64,000 nt of DNA, from NCBI RefSeq assembly GCF_006402735.1, contig NZ_CP017174.1:3909001-3973000 (forward strand). Direction: 5' to 3'. The notes under the pieces are model-generated. The model saw only the letters and a list, made by a program, of their open reading frames with translations. It searched no databases and was not told the DNA's origin. The DNA comes from Myxococcus xanthus (GTDB lineage: Bacteria > Myxococcota > Myxococcia > Myxococcales > Myxococcaceae). Made by a program: the position numbers and the translations under genes. Positions 16,199-24,899 of the stretch are shown here, piece by piece; within the stretch, counting starts at the first letter, position 1; each line of letters opens with the position of its first letter.

Positions 16199-17236
16199 GT
16201 GGTAGCGCCTGACACGCGAGAGCACCGCGCTCCGCCCGAAGCTCGCGGCGAGCGCGTCGATCAGTACCTCGCGCGCGCGTTCCCGGACCTCACACGCTCT
16301 CGCATCCACGGCCTCATCGAGGCCGGGCATGTGCTCGCGGACGGCCAGCCGGCGAAACCGGCCCGGCGTCTGCGCGGCGGTGAGCTGCTCGTCCTCCACA
16401 TTCCGGCGCCCGTTCCCGCCGTCCCGTTGGCGGAGGAGCTCCCGCTCGCGCTGCTGCACGAGGACCGCGACCTGGTCGTCGTCGACAAGGCGGCGGGCAT
16501 GGTCGTCCACCCCGGCGCGGGCCATGCCTCTGGCACCCTGGTCAACGCGCTGCTGCACCGGGTGAAGGACCTGGCCGGTGTCGGGGGCGAGCTGCGGCCG
16601 GGCATCGTCCACCGGCTCGACAAGGACACCACCGGCTGTCTCGTCGTGGCGAAGAACGAGCAGACGCTGGTGGCGCTCCAGAAGGCCTTCAAGACGCGCG
16701 CGGTGGAGAAGACGTACCTGGCGCTGGTGCACGGCGTGCCGCCCGCGGAAGGGCGCATCGAGACGCTCTATGGCCGTCACCCCGTCCACCGCCAGCGCTT
16801 CACGGGCAAGGTGAAGGAGGGCAAGAACGCCATCACCGTGTTCCGCGTCCTCGAGGCCTTCGATGGTGCCGCGCTGGTGGAGGTGGACCTGCTCACCGGC
16901 CGCACGCACCAGATTCGCGTGCACCTCGCAGAAGCCGGCCACCCCCTGCTGTGCGACGCGCTCTACGGCGCCGGACGCAAGGCGAAGGGCGCCGCGTCGG
17001 AAGCCCAGGAGCGGCTGGGGCGGCAGGCGCTCCATGCGTGGCGCCTGTCCTTCGCGCACCCGCGCTCGGGCAAGGTGCTGAAGCTGGAGGCGCCCATTCC
17101 CGCGGACCTGGAGGCGGCCCTGACGCTGCTCCGGGCCACCGTCCCCGCGCCGGAAGCCCCGCCTGCCACCCGGAAGCAGCCCGCGCCCCGGAAGGCGGCG
17201 GGCGGCTCGAAGCGGACTACAGGCCGGACACGCTGA
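16199..17236 (+). CDS. rluD: RluD-family 23S rRNA pseudouridine synthase
   Basis: 345 residues with a GTG start. The N-terminal S4 RNA-binding domain has VDQYLARAFPDLTRSRIHGLI near 20-40. The catalytic block GIVHRLDKDTTGCLVVAK carries the nucleophile D141, and GRTHQIRVHLAEAGHPLLCD follows. RluD makes pseudouridines in helix 69 of 23S rRNA; RluA/RluC-type relatives are an alternative. The tail after about 310 is basic and Pro-rich, a lineage-specific extension. The last 20 bases overlap the convergent HD gene. Confidence 0.88.
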   Translation: MVAPDTREHRAPPEARGERVDQYLARAFPDLTRSRIHGLIEAGHVLADGQPAKPARRLRGGELLVLHIPAPVPAVPLAEELPLALLHEDRDLVVVDKAAGMVVHPGAGHASGTLVNALLHRVKDLAGVGGELRPGIVHRLDKDTTGCLVVAKNEQTLVALQKAFKTRAVEKTYLALVHGVPPAEGRIETLYGRHPVHRQRFTGKVKEGKNAITVFRVLEAFDGAALVEVDLLTGRTHQIRVHLAEAGHPLLCDALYGAGRKAKGAASEAQERLGRQALHAWRLSFAHPRSGKVLKLEAPIPADLEAALTLLRATVPAPEAPPATRKQPAPRKAAGGSKRTTGRTR

Positions 17237-18527
17237 GCGACTGCTGGCGCTTGGACAGCACCTTCACGGGCTGGATGGCCATCACCCGCATGAAGACGGC
17301 CAGCAGCTCCGGGTCGAACTTGTTCCGCATCTCCGACCACATCAGCATCAGCGCCACCTCTGGGCCGTAGGCATCCCGGTACGGGCGCTTCGAGGTGAGG
17401 GCGTCGTACGCGTCGCAGATGGCGATGATTTTCGCGTACGCCCCGAGGTTCGTCTTCGGGATGATCATCTGGATGTTGCCGCGGGAGTCGCGCACGGCGG
17501 TACCGAAGTCCGTCTTGTGCTCGAACGTCGTCACCACGCGCAGCAGCGTGGAGCGGCTGAAGCCCTTCTCCATCAGGATGTTGCGCACGGAGATGAGCGG
17601 CGCGCGCTGCACCGTCTGCTTCTCCTCGGGCGTCAGCGCGCCTCGCTTCGTCGACAGCTCTTCCGACAGCGTGGCCATGCCGGCGTCGTGGAAGAGGGCG
17701 ATGTAGCCCAGGTCACGCAGTTGCGGCTTCGTCAGCCCCAGCTCCGCGCCGAAGACGACGCTCATGAGGCACACGTTGACCTGGTGGTACACGAGGTAGT
17801 CGTCCTCGCGCCGCATGGTCGTCATGCCCAGGAAGTGTGTCCGCTGCTCGTAGGAGATGTCGACGAAGTCCTGCACCAGGCGCAGCGCCTTGGAGGCGTT
17901 GATGGGCTTTCCGGCGCGCACCGACTGCAGGTACTTCGTGAGGAAGAACACGGCGCGCGCGTAGATGGTCATCGCGTACTTCTTGCGGTCCACCTTCTGG
18001 TCGCCCGGGTTGTCCAGGTCCTTGTTCAGCTTCTCCTTCAGCTTGGAGAACTTGGCCACCCGCATGTTGAGCAGCTTGCGGTTGGACAGGCCGTCCTCTT
18101 CGGACGCGGTCGTCTGCTCCTTGCTGAAGATCCAGATGAAGTTCTTCAGCTCCGGAACGGTGACGGGCTTGGTGAGCGTGAATCCGCCCACGTCCTTCGA
18201 GCGCAGCTCCGTCAGCAGGTATCGCTGGTTCTCGATGGAGTTGAGGTCCACCTTCACCAGCATGCCGTTCAGGTAGAACGACTCCTTGACGCCCGTGAGC
18301 TCCAGGCGGCCTTCCTTGCCGATGATTTGATTGATGATGTCCTGAAGCTGGTGCAGCGGCTTCTGGAAGACCGCGTTCTCCGGGTCATACATCTTCACCG
18401 AGCGCACCAGCATGTACATGCCGGCCACCAACGAGCGCGCCAGGCTCTGGAGCTTCTCGTTGTGCTCGCGGCCGAACTCGCTGGTGTTCTCGTCCTGCGA
18501 CTGGGTGATTTTCAGGTTGTCGGCCAT
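17217..18527 (-). CDS. Degenerate HD-GYP-type protein
   Basis: 436 residues, cytoplasmic. The C-terminal half has an HD-GYP fold: GYIALFHDAGMATL with H280-D281, TPEEK, then TTFEHKTDFG in place of HHE-x-DGxGYP, and the well-kept AICDAYDALTSKRPYRDAYG. The HPxxG His is replaced (RAPLIS) and the GYP motif itself is missing, so cyclic-di-GMP hydrolysis is doubtful. A sensing or scaffold role is more likely. The N-terminal half is a helical region without a domain I recognise. The start follows the HEAT-protein stop by four bases, with GGAGGAGG inside the upstream gene, so the two form an operon. Confidence 0.8.
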   Translation of the reverse strand: MADNLKITQSQDENTSEFGREHNEKLQSLARSLVAGMYMLVRSVKMYDPENAVFQKPLHQLQDIINQIIGKEGRLELTGVKESFYLNGMLVKVDLNSIENQRYLLTELRSKDVGGFTLTKPVTVPELKNFIWIFSKEQTTASEEDGLSNRKLLNMRVAKFSKLKEKLNKDLDNPGDQKVDRKKYAMTIYARAVFFLTKYLQSVRAGKPINASKALRLVQDFVDISYEQRTHFLGMTTMRREDDYLVYHQVNVCLMSVVFGAELGLTKPQLRDLGYIALFHDAGMATLSEELSTKRGALTPEEKQTVQRAPLISVRNILMEKGFSRSTLLRVVTTFEHKTDFGTAVRDSRGNIQMIIPKTNLGAYAKIIAICDAYDALTSKRPYRDAYGPEVALMLMWSEMRNKFDPELLAVFMRVMAIQPVKVLSKRQQSLSVSGL

Positions 18528-18531
18528 ACGC

Positions 18532-20298
18532 CTATGCCTCCTCCGACAGCGCCGAGTCTCCGAAGAGCGCCTTCTTCGTCTGGTACATCGCCTTGCGAGC
18601 CGAGGTGAGGACCTCCAATGGCTGGTTCTTGTCCTCCACCACCGCCTGCAACAGTTTGTAGCCCTGGATGGAGCACGCGCCGCCCAGGCCGTGGATGGCC
18701 AGCAGCTTGTCCTCCAGCACGCGCTTCTTGTTGAGCAGCGAGGGCTTCGTCGCGAGCATCTGCTGCATCATCGACAGGGCTCCCGGGGTGCCCGTGGAGC
18801 CGATGGCCGCGTACACCGCGGCGCGCTCGTCGGGCGTCTTCTTGTCGAAGCCGGGCTCCCGCACCAGGCGCATCAGGTCCGCGTAGCCCTTGTCGCGGTC
18901 GAACTCCGGCAGCAGCTTCGCCGCCAGCATGCGCACCTGGGAGATGGAGTCCGTGAGTGCGTCCATGATGATGCGCCGGGCCTCGCCCGTGCGGCCGCGG
19001 CCGATGATGTTGAGCACCTCCAACTTCACCACCAGGTTGGGGCTCTTGAGCACCTGGCCGAACATCTTCACCCGGTCCGGGTGGTTGCTCTTCTCCAGGA
19101 TGTAGACCATGTCGCGTACTGTCTGCGGCCGCTCTGACATCAGCCGCGCGACGAAGGGCTCGGGCACCTCGCGCGCGAAACCCGCGAGGGCGTCACATAG
19201 CAGGGTGCGGTTGTCGGCGACCTCGATGCTCTCCAGCACCGACAGCAGGGGGATGATGGAGTCCCGGTCCAACACCTGGAGGTAGCGCGACACGTCCGCG
19301 GGGTTCTTCGGTCGCGTCGACTTGAGCGACTCGCCCACCCGCATCAGTCGCTGCTCCTCGCCCATCTTGTGGAGGAAGTTCTCCAACATCTTCGCCAGGT
19401 CCTCGCTGCCTTCGCGCTGGGACAGCGCGCGCAGCTTGAGGACGATCTGGTTGATGGTGCCGAAGTCGTCCTGGAGGAGGAGCATGTCCAGCAACTGCAC
19501 GAAGATTTCCTCGAGCAGGGACGCGTCATCCACGCCGCCTTCCACCACCTGGAACACGGCGCTCACCAGCTTGGGAAACAGCCGGGCGTTCTCCTCCTCG
19601 GAGACTTCGCGCTGCAGCTTCGCCTTCAGCTCGTCCGAGGCATGCCGTCCACCCACCACGAGTCCGCGAATCTGCTCCACGCCGTCCAGCTTGGCGTCCA
19701 GGTCCTCCGCGGACACGCGCGCGAAGCGCAGGTAGTCATCCGAGTTCGTCTGCAGGCGCGAGTAGAGGTAGCCCACCACCTTGTCCACCTCGACCTGCAC
19801 TTCCTCCTCGCTGGCGTTCTCCATGGAGAAGCCTTCCACCACCACGTACTCCACGTGCTCCATGCTCGCGCGCCACAGCTGCGCCAGCACGTCCTCCGCG
19901 CCGCGCTCCGGCTCGGACAGGGCGATGAGCGTGAAGGTGGTCAGCTCCTCCACCGTGAGGCCCGGGCGGAAGATGAGCTGCCGGATGCCGTCGCGGAAGA
20001 ACTTGTAGGGCAGCGGGGTGTCCTCGGAGAAGAGCGACTCACCGAGGAGCAGGAAGTTCTGCTGCTCCACCTTCATCGACAGGGGACCGAACTTGTCGGT
20101 GTAGGAGGCAATCGACTCGAGCGCCTTCCCGAGGAACTCCGGGAAGCGCGACTCGTTGTGGCGATACATCCCGATCTGCTTGATGCCCTTGAGCAGGTGG
20201 AAGGCGAACGTCTTCGCCAATTCAACCTTCTCGCGTGCCTCAGGCGAAAGCTGGGGCTCCGCGCTGGATTCTTGGATGGCTTTAGGGGGGTGGGCCAT
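18532..20298 (-). CDS. HEAT-repeat protein paired with the HD-GYP-like protein
   Basis: 588 residues from MAHPPKAIQESS; a TTG four codons earlier is also open and neither start has a strong ribosome-binding site. The N-terminal 250 residues resemble the N-terminal part of the downstream HD protein in general plan (GIKQIGMYRHNESRFPEF, then a strand-rich MKVEQQNFLLLGE segment). This suggests a shared module in the two proteins. The C-terminal 250 residues are helical HEAT repeats (LVVKLEVLNIIGRGRTGEAR, DSISQVRMLAAKLLPEF). No catalytic motif is seen. It is most likely a scaffold. Confidence 0.75.
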   Translation of the reverse strand: MAHPPKAIQESSAEPQLSPEAREKVELAKTFAFHLLKGIKQIGMYRHNESRFPEFLGKALESIASYTDKFGPLSMKVEQQNFLLLGESLFSEDTPLPYKFFRDGIRQLIFRPGLTVEELTTFTLIALSEPERGAEDVLAQLWRASMEHVEYVVVEGFSMENASEEEVQVEVDKVVGYLYSRLQTNSDDYLRFARVSAEDLDAKLDGVEQIRGLVVGGRHASDELKAKLQREVSEEENARLFPKLVSAVFQVVEGGVDDASLLEEIFVQLLDMLLLQDDFGTINQIVLKLRALSQREGSEDLAKMLENFLHKMGEEQRLMRVGESLKSTRPKNPADVSRYLQVLDRDSIIPLLSVLESIEVADNRTLLCDALAGFAREVPEPFVARLMSERPQTVRDMVYILEKSNHPDRVKMFGQVLKSPNLVVKLEVLNIIGRGRTGEARRIIMDALTDSISQVRMLAAKLLPEFDRDKGYADLMRLVREPGFDKKTPDERAAVYAAIGSTGTPGALSMMQQMLATKPSLLNKKRVLEDKLLAIHGLGGACSIQGYKLLQAVVEDKNQPLEVLTSARKAMYQTKKALFGDSALSEEA

Positions 20299-20456
20299 GC
20301 TGTCACCCAAGCCTAACCCGATTTTGGACGGCGACCCAGGAGACGGCCCGTAGCAGTCTCATGGCTTGGGTGTCGTCCCCGTGACGGGGCATGAGAATGA
20401 CGGGGATTCCCGGTTGTGTTGCCACATGCGTCATCCGCCGGAACGGGGCGACGTCC

Positions 20457-20792
20457 ATGGCGCGGTTGCTGACGTGCTCGCTGCTGCTGCTTTCGTTGAC
20501 GGGGTGTTTCCGGATGAGCCTCCGTTCCGGCGCGCCGCGCGGAGGCGCGCCCGAAGAGCAGACCGGCGTGAGCCTGGTCGCCGGGCTGACGACCTCGAAT
20601 GTGGTGACGCCGGAGTGCCAGCACGGCTTCTCCCGCGTGGATGTGTATTGGCCGTGGTGGGGCCCCGTCGTCTTCGCGGCGACCTTCGGCATCGTCACGC
20701 CGCTGCGCACGGAGTACGTGTGCGCGGAGGCCGCGGAGGCCGCTGGCCTCGTGCCGCCGGAGCCCGTGCCGTCCTCCCACTCGCCGCTCTGA
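20457..20792 (+). CDS. Small Bor-like outer-membrane lipoprotein
   Basis: 111 residues from MARLLTCSLLLLSLTGC, a lipoprotein signal with lipobox LTGC. The C-terminal part (WWGPVVFAATFGIVTPLRTEYVC) recalls the end of lambda Bor/Iss proteins, where a short hydrophobic stretch is followed by GIYTPLEARVYC. The two Cys at PECQHG and YVCAE may pair. Bor/Iss proteins are surface lipoproteins linked to serum resistance in enterobacteria; here the role is unknown. The call rests on remembered similarity and needs a profile search. Confidence 0.6.
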   Translation: MARLLTCSLLLLSLTGCFRMSLRSGAPRGGAPEEQTGVSLVAGLTTSNVVTPECQHGFSRVDVYWPWWGPVVFAATFGIVTPLRTEYVCAEAAEAAGLVPPEPVPSSHSPL

Positions 20793-20873
20793 GCGTGACG
20801 GCCCGGGTGGGTGCTCGCCGCCTCCTGGACGGGGTTTCAGGAGGCACGCCGCACCCGCCCCGGAAATGAGCGA

Positions 20874-20899
20874 GGCGGCGAGGATTGCGCCTCGCCGCC
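20874..20899. terminator. Hairpin between convergent Bor-like and OPT genes
   Basis: GGCGGCGAGG (20874-20883) and CCTCGCCGCC (20890-20899) form a perfect 10-bp stem with a 6-base loop. There is no T-run on either side, so its efficiency is uncertain. Its place between convergent genes supports a two-way terminator. Confidence 0.6.
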
Positions 20900-20955
20900 C
20901 CGGGTGTCTCAGCGGTGTTTCACCCGGCCTCCAGGAGGAGGCCCGGGCACGTGGC

Positions 20956-23418
20956 CTACGCCTCCTTCTGCGGCGGGGACACGGCGGCGCTCGGGCCCTT
21001 GAGGGCGGAGCGCAGCAGGAACAGCGTCAGGCCGGCGAAGAAGAGCAGGCCCCAGAGGTTGGACCACAGCGGGTGGGCGTGCTCGCTCTCGCCTACCATG
21101 TTGAGGAAGCTGCCCAGGCCGCCCTGGTTGCCCAGCAGGGCCGGCAGGTTCAGCGCGCGGGTGCCTGCTCCGTCGGTGACGATTTCCAGGAAGGCGATGA
21201 GCACGCCCGCGATGGAGCCACCGGCGATGAAGCCGGAGGAGAGCAGGGTGCCCGGCGAGAAGTCGGACTCGCCGCCGCGGATGCGGTCCACGAAGTAGCG
21301 CACCATGCCGCCCACGAAGAGCGGCGCGCTGCTGCTGATGGGCAGGTACACGCCCACCGCGAAGGGCAGGGAGGACACGCCGCACAGCTCCAGCATCAGC
21401 GCGATGAAGACGCCCAGGAGCACCAAATCCCACGGCAGCTTCTGGGTGAGGATGCCGTCGATGATGAGCGAGAACAGCTGCGCCTTGGGCGCCGCGTAGC
21501 GCGTCAGTTGCTGGCCTTCGTAGACGCTGATGCGGCCGCCGATGCCCGGGTCCACCACGTACTGGATGGTGTCGGACTCATCGAGCAGGTACTTGCCCGC
21601 GGGCACCGGCGTTTCCGCGCCGCGCACGTAACCTTCCTTGTACGTGCGCTCCGGTCCGTCCGTGACGGCGCCCAGGTCCGCCACCTTGATGGGGGCGCCG
21701 CTGGGAACGTTGAGCGTCACCGCGCCCACGTCCTGCGAGGACACGTCGCGCCAGCTGCGCAGCTCCATCGCGCCGCTCTGCGTGTTCAGCTCGTAGCCCT
21801 TCGCCCAGACGGCCTTGCGCAGCGCCGCCTCGTCCAGGCCGCGGGCCGCCATCGTGTCGGCGGAGACGGCCCAGGGGAAGGTGTGCTGGACGCGCGTCTC
21901 GTTGGAGAACTCCGTCACCTTCACGCCCGGGTGGGGCTCGGGGATGGTGACGGTGGCGCCGCGGTTGAGCGTCACCAGCACCAGGCCGATGAACATCGCG
22001 CTGGTGAGCACACCGACGAACAGCGCCATCTGCTGGCGCCGGGGCGTGCCGCCCACCAGGAAGGCCGTCTTGAGGTCCTGCGCGGTGGTGCCACCGTTGG
22101 ACGCGGCGATGCCGACGATGGCCGCCGTGGTGAGGGCCATGAAGCGGTCCTCGGACGACGTCCAGCCCATGAGCAGGTACACGAGGCAGGTGATGAGCAG
22201 CGTGGCCACCACCATGCCGGAGATGGGGTTGGACGAGCTGCCAATCTCACCGGTGATGCGCGCGCTCACCGTGACGAAGAAGAAGCCGAAGATGACGATG
22301 AGGATGGCGGAGATGAAGTTCACCTCCAGCGGCGGCGCAAGCCAGATGGCCAGCACCAGCAGCGCGCTGCCACCCAGCACCACGGTGATGGGCAGGTCCT
22401 GCTCCGTGCGCAGCAACTGTGGCATGGCGCCCTGGCCCCGCGACGCCTTCAGCGACTCCAGGCTGCGCTTGAAGGCCCCGATGATGGTGGGCAGCGAGCG
22501 GATGAGGCTGATGAGACCGCCCGTCGCCACGGCGCCCGCGCCGATGTAGAGCACGTACGCATTGCGAATCTGGTCCGGCGACATGTCCCGGATGAGCTGG
22601 CCGTTGTGCATCAGCAGCGGCGTCTCCAGCCCGCTGCCGAAGAACGAGATGGCCGGGATGAGGATGAGGTAGCTCAGCACACCACCGGCGAAGGTGATGG
22701 CCGCCACGCGGGGGCCGATGATGTAGCCCACGCCCAGGAGCTCCGGGCTCACCTCGGTGGAGAGGGTGGCGCTCTTGAGCCCCTGCAGCGGCGTGCTCAG
22801 CACCTCGCGGAACAACTTCATGCCGGAGTAGGCGAGCTTGTAGACGCCGCCCACCACGAAGCCGGTGATGACGGTGCGGGCGTTGGTGCCGCCCTGCTCG
22901 CCGACGATGAGCACGTCCGCGCTGGCGGTGCCCTCCGGGTAGGGCAGCTTGCCGTGCTCCTGGACGATGAGGCCCTGGCGCAGCGGAATCATCATCAGCA
23001 CGCCGAGCACGCCGCCCAGCGCCGCCGTGAGGAATGCGTGGGTGAGGCTGATGTCGTAGCCCAGCAGCAGCAGGGCGGGGAGCGCGGCGGCCACACCGAA
23101 GGAGATCGACTCACCGGCCGAGCCCGTCGTCTGGACGATGGTGTTCTCCAGGATGCTGGAGTTGCCCAGGGCCCGGAAGATGGCGATGGAGAGCACCGCG
23201 ACGGGAATGGACGCGGAGACCGTGAGGCCCACCTTGACGGCCAGGTATACGGACGAGGCGGCGAACACGATGCCCAGCACCGAGCCGAGCACCAGGGCTC
23301 GTATCGTCATCTCCGCCGGAGACTTGTCGGGGGGGACGTACGGGGTATGGGCGACTGTCGCGAGCATTTGCGCGATCGGGACGCGATCCTCGGAGATCGG
23401 CGGCGAACCGTGGGCCAA
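20956..23418 (-). CDS. OPT-family oligopeptide transporter
   Basis: 820 residues with about 14-16 hydrophobic helices and a TTG start that has GAAGGAG nine bases upstream; a later ATG is 17 codons in. Family features are MTIRALVLGSVLGIVFAASS near the N-terminus, YPEGTASADVLIVGEQGG (the conserved PxGT region) and a large periplasmic loop at about 510-640 between two membrane blocks. The bacterial OPT group moves peptides or metal chelates with protons; the substrate cannot be told from sequence. It follows the rpoH-like gene on the same strand after a terminator, so it is a separate unit. Confidence 0.92.
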   Translation of the reverse strand: MAHGSPPISEDRVPIAQMLATVAHTPYVPPDKSPAEMTIRALVLGSVLGIVFAASSVYLAVKVGLTVSASIPVAVLSIAIFRALGNSSILENTIVQTTGSAGESISFGVAAALPALLLLGYDISLTHAFLTAALGGVLGVLMMIPLRQGLIVQEHGKLPYPEGTASADVLIVGEQGGTNARTVITGFVVGGVYKLAYSGMKLFREVLSTPLQGLKSATLSTEVSPELLGVGYIIGPRVAAITFAGGVLSYLILIPAISFFGSGLETPLLMHNGQLIRDMSPDQIRNAYVLYIGAGAVATGGLISLIRSLPTIIGAFKRSLESLKASRGQGAMPQLLRTEQDLPITVVLGGSALLVLAIWLAPPLEVNFISAILIVIFGFFFVTVSARITGEIGSSSNPISGMVVATLLITCLVYLLMGWTSSEDRFMALTTAAIVGIAASNGGTTAQDLKTAFLVGGTPRRQQMALFVGVLTSAMFIGLVLVTLNRGATVTIPEPHPGVKVTEFSNETRVQHTFPWAVSADTMAARGLDEAALRKAVWAKGYELNTQSGAMELRSWRDVSSQDVGAVTLNVPSGAPIKVADLGAVTDGPERTYKEGYVRGAETPVPAGKYLLDESDTIQYVVDPGIGGRISVYEGQQLTRYAAPKAQLFSLIIDGILTQKLPWDLVLLGVFIALMLELCGVSSLPFAVGVYLPISSSAPLFVGGMVRYFVDRIRGGESDFSPGTLLSSGFIAGGSIAGVLIAFLEIVTDGAGTRALNLPALLGNQGGLGSFLNMVGESEHAHPLWSNLWGLLFFAGLTLFLLRSALKGPSAAVSPPQKEA

Positions 23419-23490
23419 GCAGGGGGCTCCTTCGAAGGGAAACCGGCTCTTTCTAGCAGGCCCCCGGCTGGCCGTGAAACAACGCCCTCA

Positions 23491-23528
23491 AAAGGCAAGC
23501 GCCCCCGCCGGTAGGGCGGAGGCGCCTT
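23491..23528 (-). terminator. Terminator of the rpoH-family gene
   Basis: On the minus strand AAGGCGCCTCCGCC pairs with GGCGGGGGCGCTT (one bulged G, one G-U), then GCCTTTTGAG follows. It starts about 50 bases past the sigma-factor stop. Confidence 0.75.
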
Positions 23529-23579
23529 GATGCGGGCCTGCCCCGGAATGCCGGGACAACTGGCCGGGTCAATCCAGGC

Positions 23580-24467
23580 TCACTGCTGGGCGGCGACGGC
23601 CTCCGGGTCCACCTCGGCCATGAGCGCGGCCAGCTCCGATTTGAGCTTGTCCTTGGCGCGAATCTCCAGCTGGCGGGCGCGCTCGCGCGAGAAGCCGAAG
23701 TGCTCACCCAGCTCCTTGAGCGTCATGGGGCGCTCGTTCATGACGCGTTGCTCGATGATGAAGCGCTCACGCGGGTCCAGGCGCATCAGCGCGGTACGGA
23801 CGCGGGCGTTGATGAGGCCCGCCTCCTCCTTGTCCGCGAACTCGTCGTCCTGCGGGGCCGCGGCGCTCACCACGAAGTCCACGTGGCTGTTGCCGCCGTC
23901 CTCGCCCATGGGCGCGTCCAGCGACAGGTCACGGCCACCCATGCGCTGCTCCATCTCCCGCACCTCGCCCGGCTTCACGTGGAGCCTGCGGGCGATGTCA
24001 TCCACGTTCACCGCCGCGTCACCGCTGCCGAACTTCTCCAGTTCGCGGCGCGTGCGGGCCAGACTGAAGAACAGCTTCCGCTGCGCCTGGGTGGTCCCCA
24101 GCTTCACGAGCGACCAGCTCTTGAGGATGTAGTTCTGGATGTACGCGCGAATCCACCACACCGCGTAGGAGATGAGGCGGATGCCCTTGTCCGGATCGAA
24201 CTTCTGCACGGCCTTCATCAGGCCGATGTTCCCCTCCTGGATGAGGTCGGACATCTTGATGCCGTAGGAGCGGTACTCATAGGCGACCTTCACCACGAAG
24301 CGCAGGTTGGCCGTCACCATCCGGTGCCCGGCCGCCAGGTCGCCCTTGAGGAAGCGGCGAGCGAGCTCCTGCTCCTCCTCCACCTTGAGGAGGGAGTAGT
24401 GGTTGATCTCCGAGAGGTACATCGCCAGGGAGCCGGAGTTGGACGACTGCTCGGTGGATGCCTGCAT
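23580..24467 (-). CDS. rpoH: RpoH-family (sigma-32 group) RNA polymerase sigma factor
   Basis: 295 residues from [18 protein letters not shown], the right length for RpoH. Regions 2.1-2.4 are clear: [33 protein letters not shown] and [19 protein letters not shown]. The RpoH box region [18 protein letters not shown] follows, and region 4 ends with an HTH ([28 protein letters not shown]). Myxobacteria have several sigma-32 relatives (for example developmental SigB and SigC of M. xanthus), so heat shock versus development cannot be settled here. The gene stands alone with a 433-base leader gap upstream and a terminator after it. Confidence 0.85.
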   Translation of the reverse strand: MQASTEQSSNSGSLAMYLSEINHYSLLKVEEEQELARRFLKGDLAAGHRMVTANLRFVVKVAYEYRSYGIKMSDLIQEGNIGLMKAVQKFDPDKGIRLISYAVWWIRAYIQNYILKSWSLVKLGTTQAQRKLFFSLARTRRELEKFGSGDAAVNVDDIARRLHVKPGEVREMEQRMGGRDLSLDAPMGEDGGNSHVDFVVSAAAPQDDEFADKEEAGLINARVRTALMRLDPRERFIIEQRVMNERPMTLKELGEHFGFSRERARQLEIRAKDKLKSELAALMAEVDPEAVAAQQ

Positions 24468-24899
24468 GAATGATTTCTCCGACGGTGAGCCTCGCGGTGA
24501 GGCTGGGATGGATGGATTTCGTCTGACGACGTGACGAAGGGAGCTTGAGCAACAGAAATGCCAACCTGCCCCGAAGGGCCATTCCCAATGTCTGCGAGGG
24601 GTTGGCGTGCTCCAGCGGCGTGTACAGCGCCGCAATCCTGTAACCGTTACGTTGCACCGGCATGAATCGCCGGATGCGCTAGCTGTAGGAGATTCAGAAC
24701 TGTTCGCATTCAAGCCTCCCGGGGGCTGCGCAGGGCCGTGCTCCCAGTGAGGGCGCGGCCATTGGAGCGATGCCCGTCACACGACGTGGCCGCCCCGCGG
24801 GAAAAGGCGTAACGACGCCTCAGGCCGCTGACACACCCGGGCCGCCGGCACGCGCGGTGGGCGGCCTGGCGGTCAGGCGCGAGGACCGAGGTCTGGGTG
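24468..24899. other. 432-base gap: leader of the sigma gene and tail of the transglutaminase operon
   Basis: No convincing gene is present. It holds the operon terminator near 24801-24820 and presumably the sigma-factor promoter. I found no clean -35/-10 or -24/-12 pair by eye. Confidence 0.6.
24801..24820 (-). terminator. Terminator of the moxR-DUF58-transglutaminase operon
   Basis: On the minus strand AGGCGT-cgtt-ACGCCT is a perfect 6-bp stem followed by TTTTCCC. It is 80 bases past the last stop. Confidence 0.7.

Noticed and set aside
20641-23514. Very long open frame on the plus strand opposite the OPT transporter
   Set aside because: Rich in Arg/His/Gln/Ala with no domain; it is the antisense shadow of a high-GC3 gene.
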